DNA from: Alphaproteobacteria bacterium
GTDB taxonomy: Bacteria; Pseudomonadota; Alphaproteobacteria; Sphingomonadales; Sphingomonadaceae
Reading direction: 5' to 3'
DNA length: 64,000 bases
NCBI GenBank assembly: GCA_018823325.1
Contig: JAHJIJ010000032.1
Span: 87,281 to 151,280 of the forward strand
Position numbers and translations under genes: made by a program. The number at the start of each line of letters is the position of its first letter. Positions within the stretch are counted from its first letter, which is position 1. The notes beneath the pieces are model-generated. The model saw nothing but the letters and a program-made list of their open reading frames with translations. It was not told where the DNA came from and searched no databases. Of the stretch, positions 30,882 through 39,188 are shown piece after piece.

Positions 30882-31070
30882 GAGAATTCCTCCGTCCGAA
30901 TCATTGCAATTCTAATCATCCGCGCCCTAATTCAGCGGCAGCAGAAAAGTCCAGAACCCCGCCGGGCGATCCAAGGCTTACGCCCTCCGGCTGAACGGAG
31001 GCTGACGGAGCACGGCGAGCAGACCCGCCCGACCGGCGGCGGCGATTAGGACAAGCGGAGGAACGCGTCG

Positions 31071-31484
31071 ATGACCGAAATGGAAACAGCTCGCTTCCCG
31101 CAGACGGGCGGTTGCCAATGCGGGGCCGTGCGCTACGAATTGCGGGAACCGCCGATGGGCATCTGGGCCTGCCATTGCAGCCTGTGCCGCAAACAGAGCG
31201 GCAGCGCCTTCGGGCTCTCGATGGGCGTGGCGATCGATGCGCTCATCTTCACGCACGGGGAACCTGCGATCTGGACCCGCGAAACCGAGTCCGGTCACAC
31301 GCTGGATTGCCTGTTCTGCGCGCAATGCGGATCACGGCTGATTCATCGCCGGCACCAGCACGAAGGGCGCCAGACACTCAAGCCGGGGACGCTTGACGAC
31401 ACGAGCTGGGTCGTGCCCGGCCGACATTTCTTCACGGAGAGTGCGCTGGACTGGGTGAAGCCGCTGATCGCCCAGGACCGCTGA
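31071..31484 (+). CDS. GFA (glutathione-dependent formaldehyde-activating-like) family protein
   Basis: Zinc protein of 137 residues in the GFA/CENP-V family. Cysteine ligands are at GGCQCGAVRYEL, HCSLCRKQSGSAFG and FCAQCGSRL, the three-part pattern of the family. It starts at ATG 31071 with GGAGGA upstream. Family members bind zinc and sometimes glutathione, but most, including this one by all signs, are uncharacterised; the historic formaldehyde role is not general. Divergent from the cytochrome c gene and followed by a small membrane-protein gene. Confidence 0.85.
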   Translation: MTEMETARFPQTGGCQCGAVRYELREPPMGIWACHCSLCRKQSGSAFGLSMGVAIDALIFTHGEPAIWTRETESGHTLDCLFCAQCGSRLIHRRHQHEGRQTLKPGTLDDTSWVVPGRHFFTESALDWVKPLIAQDR

Positions 31485-31564
31485 GGGTCACGCATGCATC
31501 CATCGTCCGCTTCCGGTCATCTGCTGCACTTGCCAAGCACTTTGACGAGGCTCATGGGGTAAGA

Positions 31565-31786
31565 ATGCTTTCGCTGCTTTCCATTCTCATCGGTGCGGTC
31601 GCGCTGATCCTGGCCATTCCCGCCATCATTCCCGGCCTTGGCTGGGCCAATTGGCTCATCGTGCCGATGGCTCTCTTCGGGGCCCTGATCGGCCAGTTCG
31701 CGACAGGAACGGGCGCACGCAATTTCTGCCTCGCCGTCGCGGCATTCGGCATGCTGCGCCTGTGGATGGGCGGCGGGTTGCTCTGA
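31565..31786 (+). CDS. Small membrane protein of unknown function
   Basis: A 73-residue hydrophobic protein with two or three helices (about 3-22, 28-48 and 52-68) and few charged residues. Glycine and proline between helices (IPAIIPGLGWANW) resemble short conserved membrane proteins in sphingomonads. GGGGTAAGA precedes the ATG. It sits 14 bases before rarD on the same strand, so they are probably co-transcribed. No function can be proposed. Confidence 0.6.
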   Translation: MLSLLSILIGAVALILAIPAIIPGLGWANWLIVPMALFGALIGQFATGTGARNFCLAVAAFGMLRLWMGGGLL

Positions 31787-31800
31787 GCGGCGGCCGTGCG

Positions 31801-32718
31801 ATGAGCGGAAATCAGGAGGCCGAAGAGGCCGCGCAACGGCGCGCGGGGCTGCTCGCGGGCGTGGGCGCCTATGCGCTCTGGGGCCTGATGCCGCTCTACT
31901 TCAAGCTGCTCGGCCATGTCTCACCGTTCGAGATCGTGGCGCACCGGGTGATCTGGTCAGTCGCGTTCCTCGCCATCGTGCTGGCAGCGATGCGGCAATA
32001 TCCCGTCTTTCTCGCCATCTTCCGCCAGCCGCGCATTCTTGCCGCGCTGGCGGCAAGCGCGGTGCTGATCGGCATCAACTGGCTCGTCTATATCTGGGCG
32101 GTCGATACCGACCATATCGTCGCGGCGAGCCTTGGCTATTTCCTCAACCCGCTGGTCAATGTGCTGCTCGGTACGCTGATGCTGAAGGAAGTGCTGCGGC
32201 GGCGACAGGCGATTGCCATCGGCATCGCAGCAGTGGGCGTCGCGCTGCTCGCCATCGGCGAATGGCAGACCCTGTGGATCAGCCTGGCGCTTGCGATCAG
32301 CTTTGCCTTCTACGGGCTGGTGCGCAAGCTGACGCCGGTGCCCTCCACCTCTGGCCTGGCAGTCGAGACGATCGTGCTCGCCGCCCCCGCGCTGGCGCTG
32401 GTGGGCTTTTATGCGGCGCAGGGCACTCTGGCGTTCGGCGACGATGCCTGGGTTACGCTCGGCCTGATCGGCACCGGGGCGATGACCTCCATCCCGCTCA
32501 TTCTCTTCGCCATTTCCGCGCGCGCCCTGCCGCTCGTCACGCTGGGGCTGATGCAGTACATCGCGCCCTCGCTGCAATTCCTGTGCGGCGTGTTCCTGTT
32601 CGGCGAGCCGATGTCCGCCGGGCGCTGGGGCAGTTTCCTGCTGATCTGGGTGGCGCTCGCGCTGTTCGTCTGGGACAGCCTGCGCGGCGCGCGCGAACGC
32701 CGGCGCGCCATGGCATGA
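31801..32718 (+). CDS. rarD: EamA-family transporter RarD
   Basis: Inner-membrane protein of 305 residues with ten predicted helices in the DMT superfamily. GVGAYALWGLMPLYFKLLGHVSPFEI at the N terminus and ASLGYFLNPLVNVLLG are hallmarks of RarD. Proteins of this group are named after a chloramphenicol-resistance locus, but natural substrates are not settled. The ATG at 31801 follows the small membrane gene closely. The stop overlaps the start of the next DMT gene by four bases (ATGA), so the two exporters are translationally coupled. Confidence 0.9.
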   Translation: MSGNQEAEEAAQRRAGLLAGVGAYALWGLMPLYFKLLGHVSPFEIVAHRVIWSVAFLAIVLAAMRQYPVFLAIFRQPRILAALAASAVLIGINWLVYIWAVDTDHIVAASLGYFLNPLVNVLLGTLMLKEVLRRRQAIAIGIAAVGVALLAIGEWQTLWISLALAISFAFYGLVRKLTPVPSTSGLAVETIVLAAPALALVGFYAAQGTLAFGDDAWVTLGLIGTGAMTSIPLILFAISARALPLVTLGLMQYIAPSLQFLCGVFLFGEPMSAGRWGSFLLIWVALALFVWDSLRGARERRRAMA

Positions 32719-33671
32719 GCAGCACTGCCGACGGACGGACGCCGAAGCTGGCGCAGGCCCGGCAGGACCGGCCGCTGTTCGCGATCATGCTGCGGTTGCT
32801 GGCGATGATGATGATCGGCGCGACCTATGCGATCGGCAAGCTGCTCATCGAGCGCGGCGCCAATCTGGCGGAAATCGTCTTCTACCGGCAGCTCTTCGCC
32901 TTTCCCGTCGCGGCCGGATGGGCTCTGGCGCTCGTCGGCCCGGCGCTGCTGCCGCAGGCGCCGATGCGCACGCACGTCACGCGCACAAGCCTCGGCATGA
33001 TCGGGATGCTGCTCAATTTCGGCGCGGTGGCGCTGCTGCCGCTCGCCGAGGCGACCTCCATCGGCTTTACCATGCCGATCTTCGCCACGATCCTCTCGGC
33101 CCTGCTGCTGCGCGAGCAGACCGGCATCCACCGCTGGAGCGCGGTGCTGGTCGGCTTCGTCGGCGTGCTCATCATGACGCACCCGGAGTCGGGCAATTTC
33201 GCTTCCGCCGGGGTGTTCGTGGCGCTGGCCGGGGCGCTGGTGACGGCGCTGGTCGCCATCGTGCTGCGCGACCTCAGCAAACAGGAATCCGCACCGGTGA
33301 TCGTCTTCTGGTTCACCCTGCTATCGCTGCCGCCACTCGGCGTGCTGCTGATCTGGTACGGGCAGATGCACGATCCCGTCGCCTGGCTGCTGTTCATCGG
33401 CCTGGGGCTGACCGGCGGCGCGGCGCAATTGTTCATGACCTCGGCGCTGCGCTACGGGCCGGTCTCCATCGTCATTCCAATGGATTACAGCCAGATGATC
33501 TGGGCGACGCTGGCGGGCTGGCTGCTCTGGTCCACCTGGCCGCAGCCCTCGACCTGGGCGGGCGCGGCGCTGATCGCGGCGAGCGGGCTCTACATCGCCT
33601 GGCGCGAGCATGTCCGCCGACGCGCGCCGACCATTAGCCCGGCCGAGGACCGCGGCGGAAGATCAGGCTGA
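32715..33671 (+). CDS. DMT superfamily (EamA) transporter
   Basis: A 318-residue inner-membrane protein with ten helices made of two EamA repeats: the first around RLLAMMMIGATYAIGKLLIERG and the second around GVFVALAGALVTALVAIVLR. IPMDYSQMIWATLAGWLLW near the end is a DMT pattern. It overlaps rarD by four bases. Its 3' end runs 38 bases into the convergent methyltransferase gene, so the two transcripts must overlap. The substrate is unknown; relatives export metabolites such as amino acids, guanine-type compounds or riboflavin. Confidence 0.88.
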   Translation: MSSTADGRTPKLAQARQDRPLFAIMLRLLAMMMIGATYAIGKLLIERGANLAEIVFYRQLFAFPVAAGWALALVGPALLPQAPMRTHVTRTSLGMIGMLLNFGAVALLPLAEATSIGFTMPIFATILSALLLREQTGIHRWSAVLVGFVGVLIMTHPESGNFASAGVFVALAGALVTALVAIVLRDLSKQESAPVIVFWFTLLSLPPLGVLLIWYGQMHDPVAWLLFIGLGLTGGAAQLFMTSALRYGPVSIVIPMDYSQMIWATLAGWLLWSTWPQPSTWAGAALIAASGLYIAWREHVRRRAPTISPAEDRGGRSG

Positions 33672-34293
33672 GATTGTTGGCCGGCATCTCGGCCACGCGC
33701 TCGAGCGCGAAGCCCTCGCCAGTGGCGGCCGCCTCGACATCATGGGCCCAGCGCAGGCCCCAGGCGGGATCGCGCGCGCGCAGCGATTCGTCGAAGGCGA
33801 GATTGCTCGGCGCCGTCTCGACATCGCGGCGAAAATAGGGGCCGTAGAGAAAGAGCGGCGCGCCTTGCGGCAGCAGCATCGCCGCGCCGTGGAGCAGGCC
33901 GAGGGTCGCGGCCCAGGGCGCGATATGCACCATGTTGATGCACAGAAGCGCATCCGCCTCGCCGATGGGCCAGGCTTCCGGATCGGCCGCGTCGATCTGC
34001 AAAGGTGGCGACACATTGGGCAGCGCCGATTCGTCCGCCCACGCCGTGATGGAAGCCAGTGCGGCGGGATCAGGGTCGCTCGGCAGCCACCGCAGTGCGG
34101 GGAAGCAGCGCGCGAAATGGACGATATGCTCGCCCGAACCGCTCGCAATCTCCAGCACCAGGCCAGAGGCAGGCAGCGTCTGGGCGAGAATCTGCGCAAT
34201 GGCATCGCGGTTGCGCGCAGTCGCAGGCGCGTGGCGCTTGCCGCCCGCTGGGCCGCCATCGCCAGCCAACCATGGCCTAGACCTGTCATCCAT
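33634..34293 (-). CDS. DUF938 class I SAM-dependent methyltransferase-like protein
   Basis: A 219-residue protein of the DUF938 family. The AdoMet-binding motif I is VLEIASGSGEHIVHFAR, with the following acidic position in LPSDPDPAAL and a motif near ADALLCINMVHIAPW. FLYGPYFRRDVETAPSNLAFDESLRARDP is the family-specific block. Start ATG 34293 has GGGAG nine bases upstream. The target is not known for the family. Its 3' end overlaps the convergent DMT transporter gene by 38 bases. Confidence 0.85.
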   Translation of the reverse strand: MDDRSRPWLAGDGGPAGGKRHAPATARNRDAIAQILAQTLPASGLVLEIASGSGEHIVHFARCFPALRWLPSDPDPAALASITAWADESALPNVSPPLQIDAADPEAWPIGEADALLCINMVHIAPWAATLGLLHGAAMLLPQGAPLFLYGPYFRRDVETAPSNLAFDESLRARDPAWGLRWAHDVEAAATGEGFALERVAEMPANNLSLIFRRGPRPG

Positions 34294-34378
34294 TGATGCG
34301 TGCTCCCTGATCAACCGGTGGCCAGTATAGCAGACTGGCGTCGGCAGTGGGCGTTGAATGCGCTCCGCCGTCCCGCCC

Positions 34379-35365
34379 TTAGCGCCAGATCATGACCGTC
34401 TTGCCGATGAGGCGGCCTGCCTCCAGCGCGGCGTGCGTCTCGCGCAGCGTCTCGACGCTGGCGGTGAGCGTTTGCGTGCGGGTGGAGACGAGCGTGCCGG
34501 CATCGACCAGCGCCGCGACCTGGCGGAGCACCGCCTGCTGCTCGGCCATGCGGAAGCCATGGGCGGACTTGGCGAACATGAATTCCCAATGCACCGACAC
34601 CGCCTTCTGCTTGAACGGCAGAATGTCCAGCGCAGCGGGATCGTCAATGACCATGAGATGGCCGAAGGGGCGCAATAGCGCGGGAATCACCGGCAGATAG
34701 GCGTCTGTATGCGTGGTGCTGAACACGGCATGGAGATCGCGCAGGCCGAGCGCTGCCAGCGCGCGCTCCACGTCGCGGCCGATGACATGATCGGCGCCCA
34801 TGCGCTGCGTCCAGGCGACCGTCTCCGGCCGGGACGCAGTGGCGATGACGGTGGCGGGCGTGAGCGCCTTCATGAGCTGGATCGCCATCGAGCCGACGCC
34901 GCCGGCGCCGCCGATGACCAGCACGCGGCTATCGGCATCATAGACAATGCCGCGCTCCAGCATGGCCTCATAGGCGGTGAGCGCGGTGAGCGGCAGCGCG
35001 GCGGCGTCCGCGAAATCGAGGCTCGCCGGCTTGCGCGCGACGAGGCGGTGATCGACCGCCTGCAGGCGGGCATAGCTGCCCGGCCGGTTGAGATCCCCGG
35101 CGTAATAGACCGCATCGCCCACGACAAAGCCCTGCACCTGCGCGCCGACCGCCTCGACGATGCCGGCAGCGTCCCAGCCGAGCACGACGGGCGCGTCGGC
35201 CGTGCCGCTGCGCCGCTGGCGAACCTTGGTATCGACCGGATTGAGCGCGAACGCCTCGACCCGGACCAGCAGATCCTGCGGACCCGGCACCGGATCGGGC
35301 AGGTCGTGCAGGGTGAGCGCAAAGTCGGTCAGGGCGTGGGCGGCGTCATAAGCAAAGGCCTTCAT
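34379..35365 (-). CDS. Zinc-type alcohol dehydrogenase/quinone oxidoreductase family protein
   Basis: Medium-chain dehydrogenase/reductase of 328 residues. The GroES-like N domain (MKAFAYDAAHALTDFALTL; LVRVEAFALNPVDTKVRQR) precedes a Rossmann domain with VLVIGGAGGVGSMAIQLMK, which selects NADPH. Despite the family name, the zinc-ligand cysteines are absent, as in the ZADH quinone-oxidoreductase branch, so it probably reduces enones or quinones. AGGAG upstream supports the ATG at 35365. The neighbouring ExoIII gene on the same strand is 37 bases further along. Confidence 0.88.
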   Translation of the reverse strand: MKAFAYDAAHALTDFALTLHDLPDPVPGPQDLLVRVEAFALNPVDTKVRQRRSGTADAPVVLGWDAAGIVEAVGAQVQGFVVGDAVYYAGDLNRPGSYARLQAVDHRLVARKPASLDFADAAALPLTALTAYEAMLERGIVYDADSRVLVIGGAGGVGSMAIQLMKALTPATVIATASRPETVAWTQRMGADHVIGRDVERALAALGLRDLHAVFSTTHTDAYLPVIPALLRPFGHLMVIDDPAALDILPFKQKAVSVHWEFMFAKSAHGFRMAEQQAVLRQVAALVDAGTLVSTRTQTLTASVETLRETHAALEAGRLIGKTVMIWR

Positions 35366-35402
35366 CGCGGTTCGACTCCTGGGAGCTGGATTGGGGCGGT
35401 CC

Positions 35403-36176
35403 TCAGTCCCTCAGGCGGACCCAGACGGGGGCGTGATCGCTGGGCTGCTCGCGGCCGCGATAGGCCTTGTCGACCTGCGCATCGACCAGCCGGTCGGCGG
35501 CGACCGGGGACAGCAGCAGATGATCGATGCGGAAGCCCGCGTCGCGCTGCCAGGCACCAGCCTGATAATCCCAATAGGTCCACACCCCGCCGAGCGGATG
35601 GCGCGCCGCCAGCGCGTCGGTCCAGCCATCATTGAGCAGGGTCTTGTAGGCGGCGCGGCTTTCCGGCTGCATCAGCGCGTCGCTGGCCATGGCCGGGGGC
35701 GACCAGACATCGCGATCGAACGGGATAACATTATAGTCGCCGGCGAGGACCGCGGGCACTTCCTCCGCCCAGATCTGCGCCGCACGGGCGCGCAGCCGCG
35801 CCATCCAGCGCAGCTTATACTCGAACTTGGGGCCGGGCACGGGATTGCCATTGGGCAGATAGATGGAGGCGATGCGCACGCCGTTCACATCCGCCTCGAT
35901 ATAGCGGCTGTGCTCGTCTTCCGGCTCGCCCTCCAGCCCGCGCGTCACTTCCTGCGGGGTCGCGCCCTTGGCCAGAATCGCGACGCCATTGAAGCCCTTC
36001 TGGCCGTGCCAGATGGCGCCATAGCCAGCCGCCTCGATATCCTTGATCGGAAAGCCTTCGTCCTGCGTCTTGATTTCCTGCAGGCAGGCGACGTCCGGCT
36101 GGGTTTCGGTCAGCCACTCGACCAGGCGCGGCAGCCGCGCCTTGATGCCGTTGATGTTGAAGGTGGCGATGCGCAT
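35403..36176 (-). CDS. xthA: Exodeoxyribonuclease III
   Basis: Base-excision repair AP endonuclease/3'-exonuclease, 257 residues, cytoplasmic. Endonuclease/exonuclease/phosphatase fold motifs are complete: MRIATFNINGIKARLPRL, CLQEIKTQDEGFP (metal-binding Glu), LAGDYNVIP (catalytic Asp/Asn), RIDHLLLSP and SDHAPVWVRL (catalytic Asp-His). GGGAG lies six bases before the ATG at 36176. It lies upstream of the dehydrogenase gene in the same direction; a decayed palindromic repeat lies before it. Confidence 0.95.
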   Translation of the reverse strand: MRIATFNINGIKARLPRLVEWLTETQPDVACLQEIKTQDEGFPIKDIEAAGYGAIWHGQKGFNGVAILAKGATPQEVTRGLEGEPEDEHSRYIEADVNGVRIASIYLPNGNPVPGPKFEYKLRWMARLRARAAQIWAEEVPAVLAGDYNVIPFDRDVWSPPAMASDALMQPESRAAYKTLLNDGWTDALAARHPLGGVWTYWDYQAGAWQRDAGFRIDHLLLSPVAADRLVDAQVDKAYRGREQPSDHAPVWVRLRD

Positions 36177-36199
36177 CGGGGCTCCCGTTCAAAACAAAC

Positions 36200-36278
36200 C
36201 CGTTCGGGCAAAGGCTCTCGATGCCCTGCCTGCGTCTTTGAAAGAAGAACGGCCCTTCGACAAGCTAAGGGCGAACGG
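36200..36278. repeat. Dispersed palindromic repeat, family A copy 3 (degenerate)
   Basis: The right arm (GGCCCTTCGACAAGCTAAGG, then GCGAACGG) matches the copies at 10987-11076 and 48315-48406. The left arm keeps only CCGTTCGGGC and has diverged after that. It lies between xthA and the ErpA-like gene. The unequal arms suggest an old copy. Confidence 0.6.
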
Positions 36279-36294
36279 AACGGAGAAAAAGCCT

Positions 36295-36618
36295 TCAGAC
36301 CGAAAAGCTTGTCCCACAGCCGCAGCCGGCGGTGGCATTGGGATTCTCAACCTTGAAGGCCGCGCCACCGAGATTGTCCACGAAGTCGACAACTCCGCCG
36401 CGCACCAGATCCAGGCTCATCGAATCGACCACCAGCTTCACGCCGTTAGTCTCCACGACGACATCGTCTTCCTCAGGCGCCTCGGCGAGGCCAAAGCGAT
36501 ACTGGAAGCCCGAGCAGCCCCCGCCTTCCACCGCGAGGCGGAGAACGGCCGGTTTGCTCTGTCGCTCGGCAATCCAGGCGACACGGGCGGCGGCAGCGGG
36601 CGAAAGGGCAATGTCCAT
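36295..36618 (-). CDS. erpA: Iron-sulfur cluster insertion protein, ErpA/IscA type
   Basis: A-type Fe-S carrier of 107 residues. The three conserved cysteines are in GGGCSGFQY and TAGCGCGTSFSV. MDIALSPAAAARVAWIAE is the N-terminal form of ErpA-like proteins. It carries [2Fe-2S]/[4Fe-4S] clusters to target enzymes in the cytoplasm. The start at 36618 is chosen by family length, as an upstream in-frame ATG at 36684 would add 22 unrelated residues; neither has a good ribosome site. Whether it is ErpA, IscA or SufA cannot be fixed from sequence alone. Confidence 0.88.
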   Translation of the reverse strand: MDIALSPAAAARVAWIAERQSKPAVLRLAVEGGGCSGFQYRFGLAEAPEEDDVVVETNGVKLVVDSMSLDLVRGGVVDFVDNLGGAAFKVENPNATAGCGCGTSFSV

Positions 36619-36725
36619 GCTGGCTAGATAAGGTGCGAGCGCCCCAACGGCAAGCGGCGGCCCGAGAAGACCGCCGTGTTGCATGTATCGATGTCAGTAG
36701 ATGTCAGCTCCGAAGAGCCGCGCGA

Positions 36726-37415
36726 TCAACGATCGCGATTGTCGGTCGGACGATTGGCTTCCGGACCACCCATGGCGACCTGACGCTCGCTGTGCTCCTT
36801 GGCCTCAGCCAGAGCCAACTCGTAATTCGTGCCTTCAAGATAAGGCATTGGGTTCACGGCGCTGCCGGCGATGCGGACTTCATAGTGAAGGTGGCTGCCC
36901 GTGGAACGACCGGTGGAGCCCATCAGGCCGATAAGCTGGCCGCGACGGACGCGCTCATTGGGCTGCGCGACAAGCTTGGAGAGGTGCGCGTAGCGCGTCT
37001 CGAGGCCATTGCCATGATTGATTTCGACGAGATTGCCATAGCCGTTCGCCCATCCGGCGCGACGCACAATGCCGTCAGCCGTGGCGTAGATCGGCGTGCC
37101 GATCGGGCCTGGAATATCGATGCCCTGATGCATACGGGCGCGGCCATTGAACGGATCGCTGCGTGTGCCGAACGAGGAGGTCAGGCGCACGTCGTCGACG
37201 GGCTGACGCGATGGGATCGAGGCGCTCGTCTCGGTGCTCTGCTCGGTGGGCTGTTCCATCTGGACCATCGCCGAGAACAGCGAGGCGAACTGCGCATCGT
37301 GGCCCTCATCAGCAAGGGCAGGAGAGGCAATCATCAGGCCGGCAATCGCCAGAACCTTCGCTGCAACTTTGAGGATACCCTCTTTGGCGAAGGCAATGGC
37401 GTTGGACTCGATCAT
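36726..37415 (-). CDS. M23-family peptidoglycan endopeptidase
   Basis: Exported metallopeptidase of about 229 residues that cleaves peptide cross-links in the cell wall. The signal-peptide core is VAAKVLAIAGLMIASPALA. The LytM/M23 domain fills the C-terminal half: RMHQGIDIPGPIGTPIYA (zinc ligands His and Asp in HxxxD), HGNGLETRYAHLSKL, and the HxH motif in STGSHLHYEVRI. All zinc and catalytic histidines are present, so it should be active. Start is uncertain between ATG 37415 and ATG 37472, both with weak ribosome sites. Confidence 0.9.
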   Translation of the reverse strand: MIESNAIAFAKEGILKVAAKVLAIAGLMIASPALADEGHDAQFASLFSAMVQMEQPTEQSTETSASIPSRQPVDDVRLTSSFGTRSDPFNGRARMHQGIDIPGPIGTPIYATADGIVRRAGWANGYGNLVEINHGNGLETRYAHLSKLVAQPNERVRRGQLIGLMGSTGRSTGSHLHYEVRIAGSAVNPMPYLEGTNYELALAEAKEHSERQVAMGGPEANRPTDNRDR

Positions 37416-37507
37416 GCGGACCCCGTGATGGGCCCTGCGCGGCCCTTCCGTGTTTTTCTGTTTCCGGCTCATGTGATCCGGCTGGGGCTTTTCGAGCGAA
37501 TAACGGG

Positions 37508-38314
37508 TTAACGCGCAAGAGCCGCGTAGAAATCACGCGTCAAACCGGCCTGACCGCGCGCTGAGTCGTTGAACGGCGGCTTAACGGCACCGCGAAAGTG
37601 CCGCCGCACGAGCGACTGGTAGGTTTTCTGCGGGTTTGCGCCGGATCGATTCATCGACCACAAAAACCATTTCGTCCCTGCGGCGACATGACGAACTTCG
37701 TCGTCAACGATTCGTGTGAGCATCAGCGCAGTCCGCTCGTCGTTGAAATGCCTGAATCGCACGATGGTTTCCGGCGTGATGTCGAGCGCGCGGGCTTCCA
37801 GCATCATCGGGACGATGGCGAGCCGCGCGGCCACGTCGTGCGCCGTCTCCAGCGCGGCTTCCCACAAACCGTCATGCGCAGGCAGATCACCATAGGCGCT
37901 GCCCAGCTCTTCCAGCCGGCGCGCAAGCAGCGCGAAGTGCATGGCCTCGTCCGCGCCGACGCGCAGCCAGTCGTCGGCAAAGTCAGGCGGGAAGTCGGCG
38001 CCGAAGCGCGCAAGCAAGTCGAAGGCGAGGTCGATCGCGACGAACTCGATATGGGCAAGCGCGTGGATCATGGCGATGCGCGAACGCTCCGATCCGCCCT
38101 TGCCACGCTTGGGCATGCGGTTGGGCGGGAGAAGCTCCGGCCGGTCGGGGCGACCGGGCCGTTCCGGTGGCGGCGTGTCGAAGCGGTGGACGAGTCGCCC
38201 CAGCCGCCAGTCGCGCGCGGCCTTGCGCGCCGCCATCACCTTCTCCCGCGGATTGCTGCATTGCAACACGGCATTGCAGGCATCGCCCAGTGTTGCGCCG
38301 CAGCTCACATCCAT
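37508..38314 (-). CDS. DUF455 ferritin-like protein
   Basis: A 268-residue protein with a four-helix ferritin-like bundle. Candidate di-iron ligands occur in MIHALAHIEFVAIDLAFDL, GADEAMHFALLARRLEELG and VDDEVRHVAAG, giving the E...ExxH pattern twice. The start at ATG 38314 overlaps the end of the TSUP exporter gene by ten bases (ATGGATGTGA), so it is coupled to it. Family members occur widely in alphaproteobacteria without a fixed function; an oxidase acting on tRNA or small molecules is possible. The frame stays open further upstream, but that part is opposite-frame sequence of the exporter gene. Confidence 0.85.
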   Translation of the reverse strand: MDVSCGATLGDACNAVLQCSNPREKVMAARKAARDWRLGRLVHRFDTPPPERPGRPDRPELLPPNRMPKRGKGGSERSRIAMIHALAHIEFVAIDLAFDLLARFGADFPPDFADDWLRVGADEAMHFALLARRLEELGSAYGDLPAHDGLWEAALETAHDVAARLAIVPMMLEARALDITPETIVRFRHFNDERTALMLTRIVDDEVRHVAAGTKWFLWSMNRSGANPQKTYQSLVRRHFRGAVKPPFNDSARGQAGLTRDFYAALAR

Positions 38315-39042
38315 TCCAGTCCCGCTTTCACGATATACAGTGCGCCGATCCCAGTGACGATCCATGCGGTGTAGCGCCGGAAATTGCCATCGCTGATCCT
38401 GTCCAGCACCAGCCCGCCAAACATGGTGCCAAGCATGGAGAGCGGAATGGCCACGGCAAAGACCCACCAGGGCGGCATGCCATCGCCACCCGCGATCAGC
38501 AGCGGCGTGCCGAACACCGCAATCTTGCCGACATGGCTGAAAACCTGCCCTGCCGCCTTGGTCGCGACGATCTGGTGGCGCGTCAACGCGGTGCGCACGA
38601 AGAACACGTCCATCATCGGCCCGGCGACGCCCGCCGTGAGGTTGAGGCCCGAGACGGTGAAGCCGGCGAGAAAGGCATGAGCCGGGCGAGACGCATCGAA
38701 CGCGACCCAGCGGCGTGGCAACCAGACCACCAGCGGCACCAGTCCGAGCAACAGAAACAGCAAGGGCCGCGAGGGCGCAAAGCCGATCATCGCCACCACC
38801 GCAGCCGCAGCAAAAACCCCCAGCGCATAAGTGCGCATGATCGGCCAGACGACGTGCTGGCGATGGACCACCGCGCGCCAGCCATTGGCGACGAGCTGGA
38901 GGATGCCATGCGTCACGAACGCCGCCGAGACCGGCAGCACAAAGGCCAAGATGCCCATCAGCAGCAGCCCGCCCGCCATACCGAAGATGCCGGAGAGGAA
39001 CGCCGTACCGAAGGCTGCGAGGATGATGAGCGCGCTCGTCAT
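38305..39042 (-). CDS. TSUP (TauE/SafE) family sulfite/anion exporter
   Basis: Inner-membrane protein of 245 residues with seven to eight helices. The repeated TSUP motif is visible in AFGTAFLSGIFGMAGGLLLMG and, in the second half, FLAGFTVSGLNLTAGVAGPMM. Members move sulfite, sulfoacetate or other organosulfur anions. It is coupled by overlap to the DUF455 gene, so the two may work on one pathway; nothing else nearby shows sulfur metabolism except the distant TauD-type dioxygenase. Start ATG at 39042. Confidence 0.85.
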   Translation of the reverse strand: MTSALIILAAFGTAFLSGIFGMAGGLLLMGILAFVLPVSAAFVTHGILQLVANGWRAVVHRQHVVWPIMRTYALGVFAAAAVVAMIGFAPSRPLLFLLLGLVPLVVWLPRRWVAFDASRPAHAFLAGFTVSGLNLTAGVAGPMMDVFFVRTALTRHQIVATKAAGQVFSHVGKIAVFGTPLLIAGGDGMPPWWVFAVAIPLSMLGTMFGGLVLDRISDGNFRRYTAWIVTGIGALYIVKAGLEWM

Positions 39043-39188
39043 GCGCGGGGCGGTTAGCCGCTTTTTGCCGGAGCGTCACCCGGCAGCTTCATGGGGAAAG
39101 ACCCAGCCTGTCGCCATGACCTTGCCCCCTTCGCCGCACGCGCCTAGGGCTGCGCGCCTCGGATCGCGGCGGAGATGGAGAAGGCTCA

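Noticed and set aside
38315..39079. N-terminal extension of the DUF455 gene over the TSUP gene
   Set aside because: The frame is open but lies entirely in another frame of the exporter gene and has no family similarity; the ATG at 38314 is the natural start.
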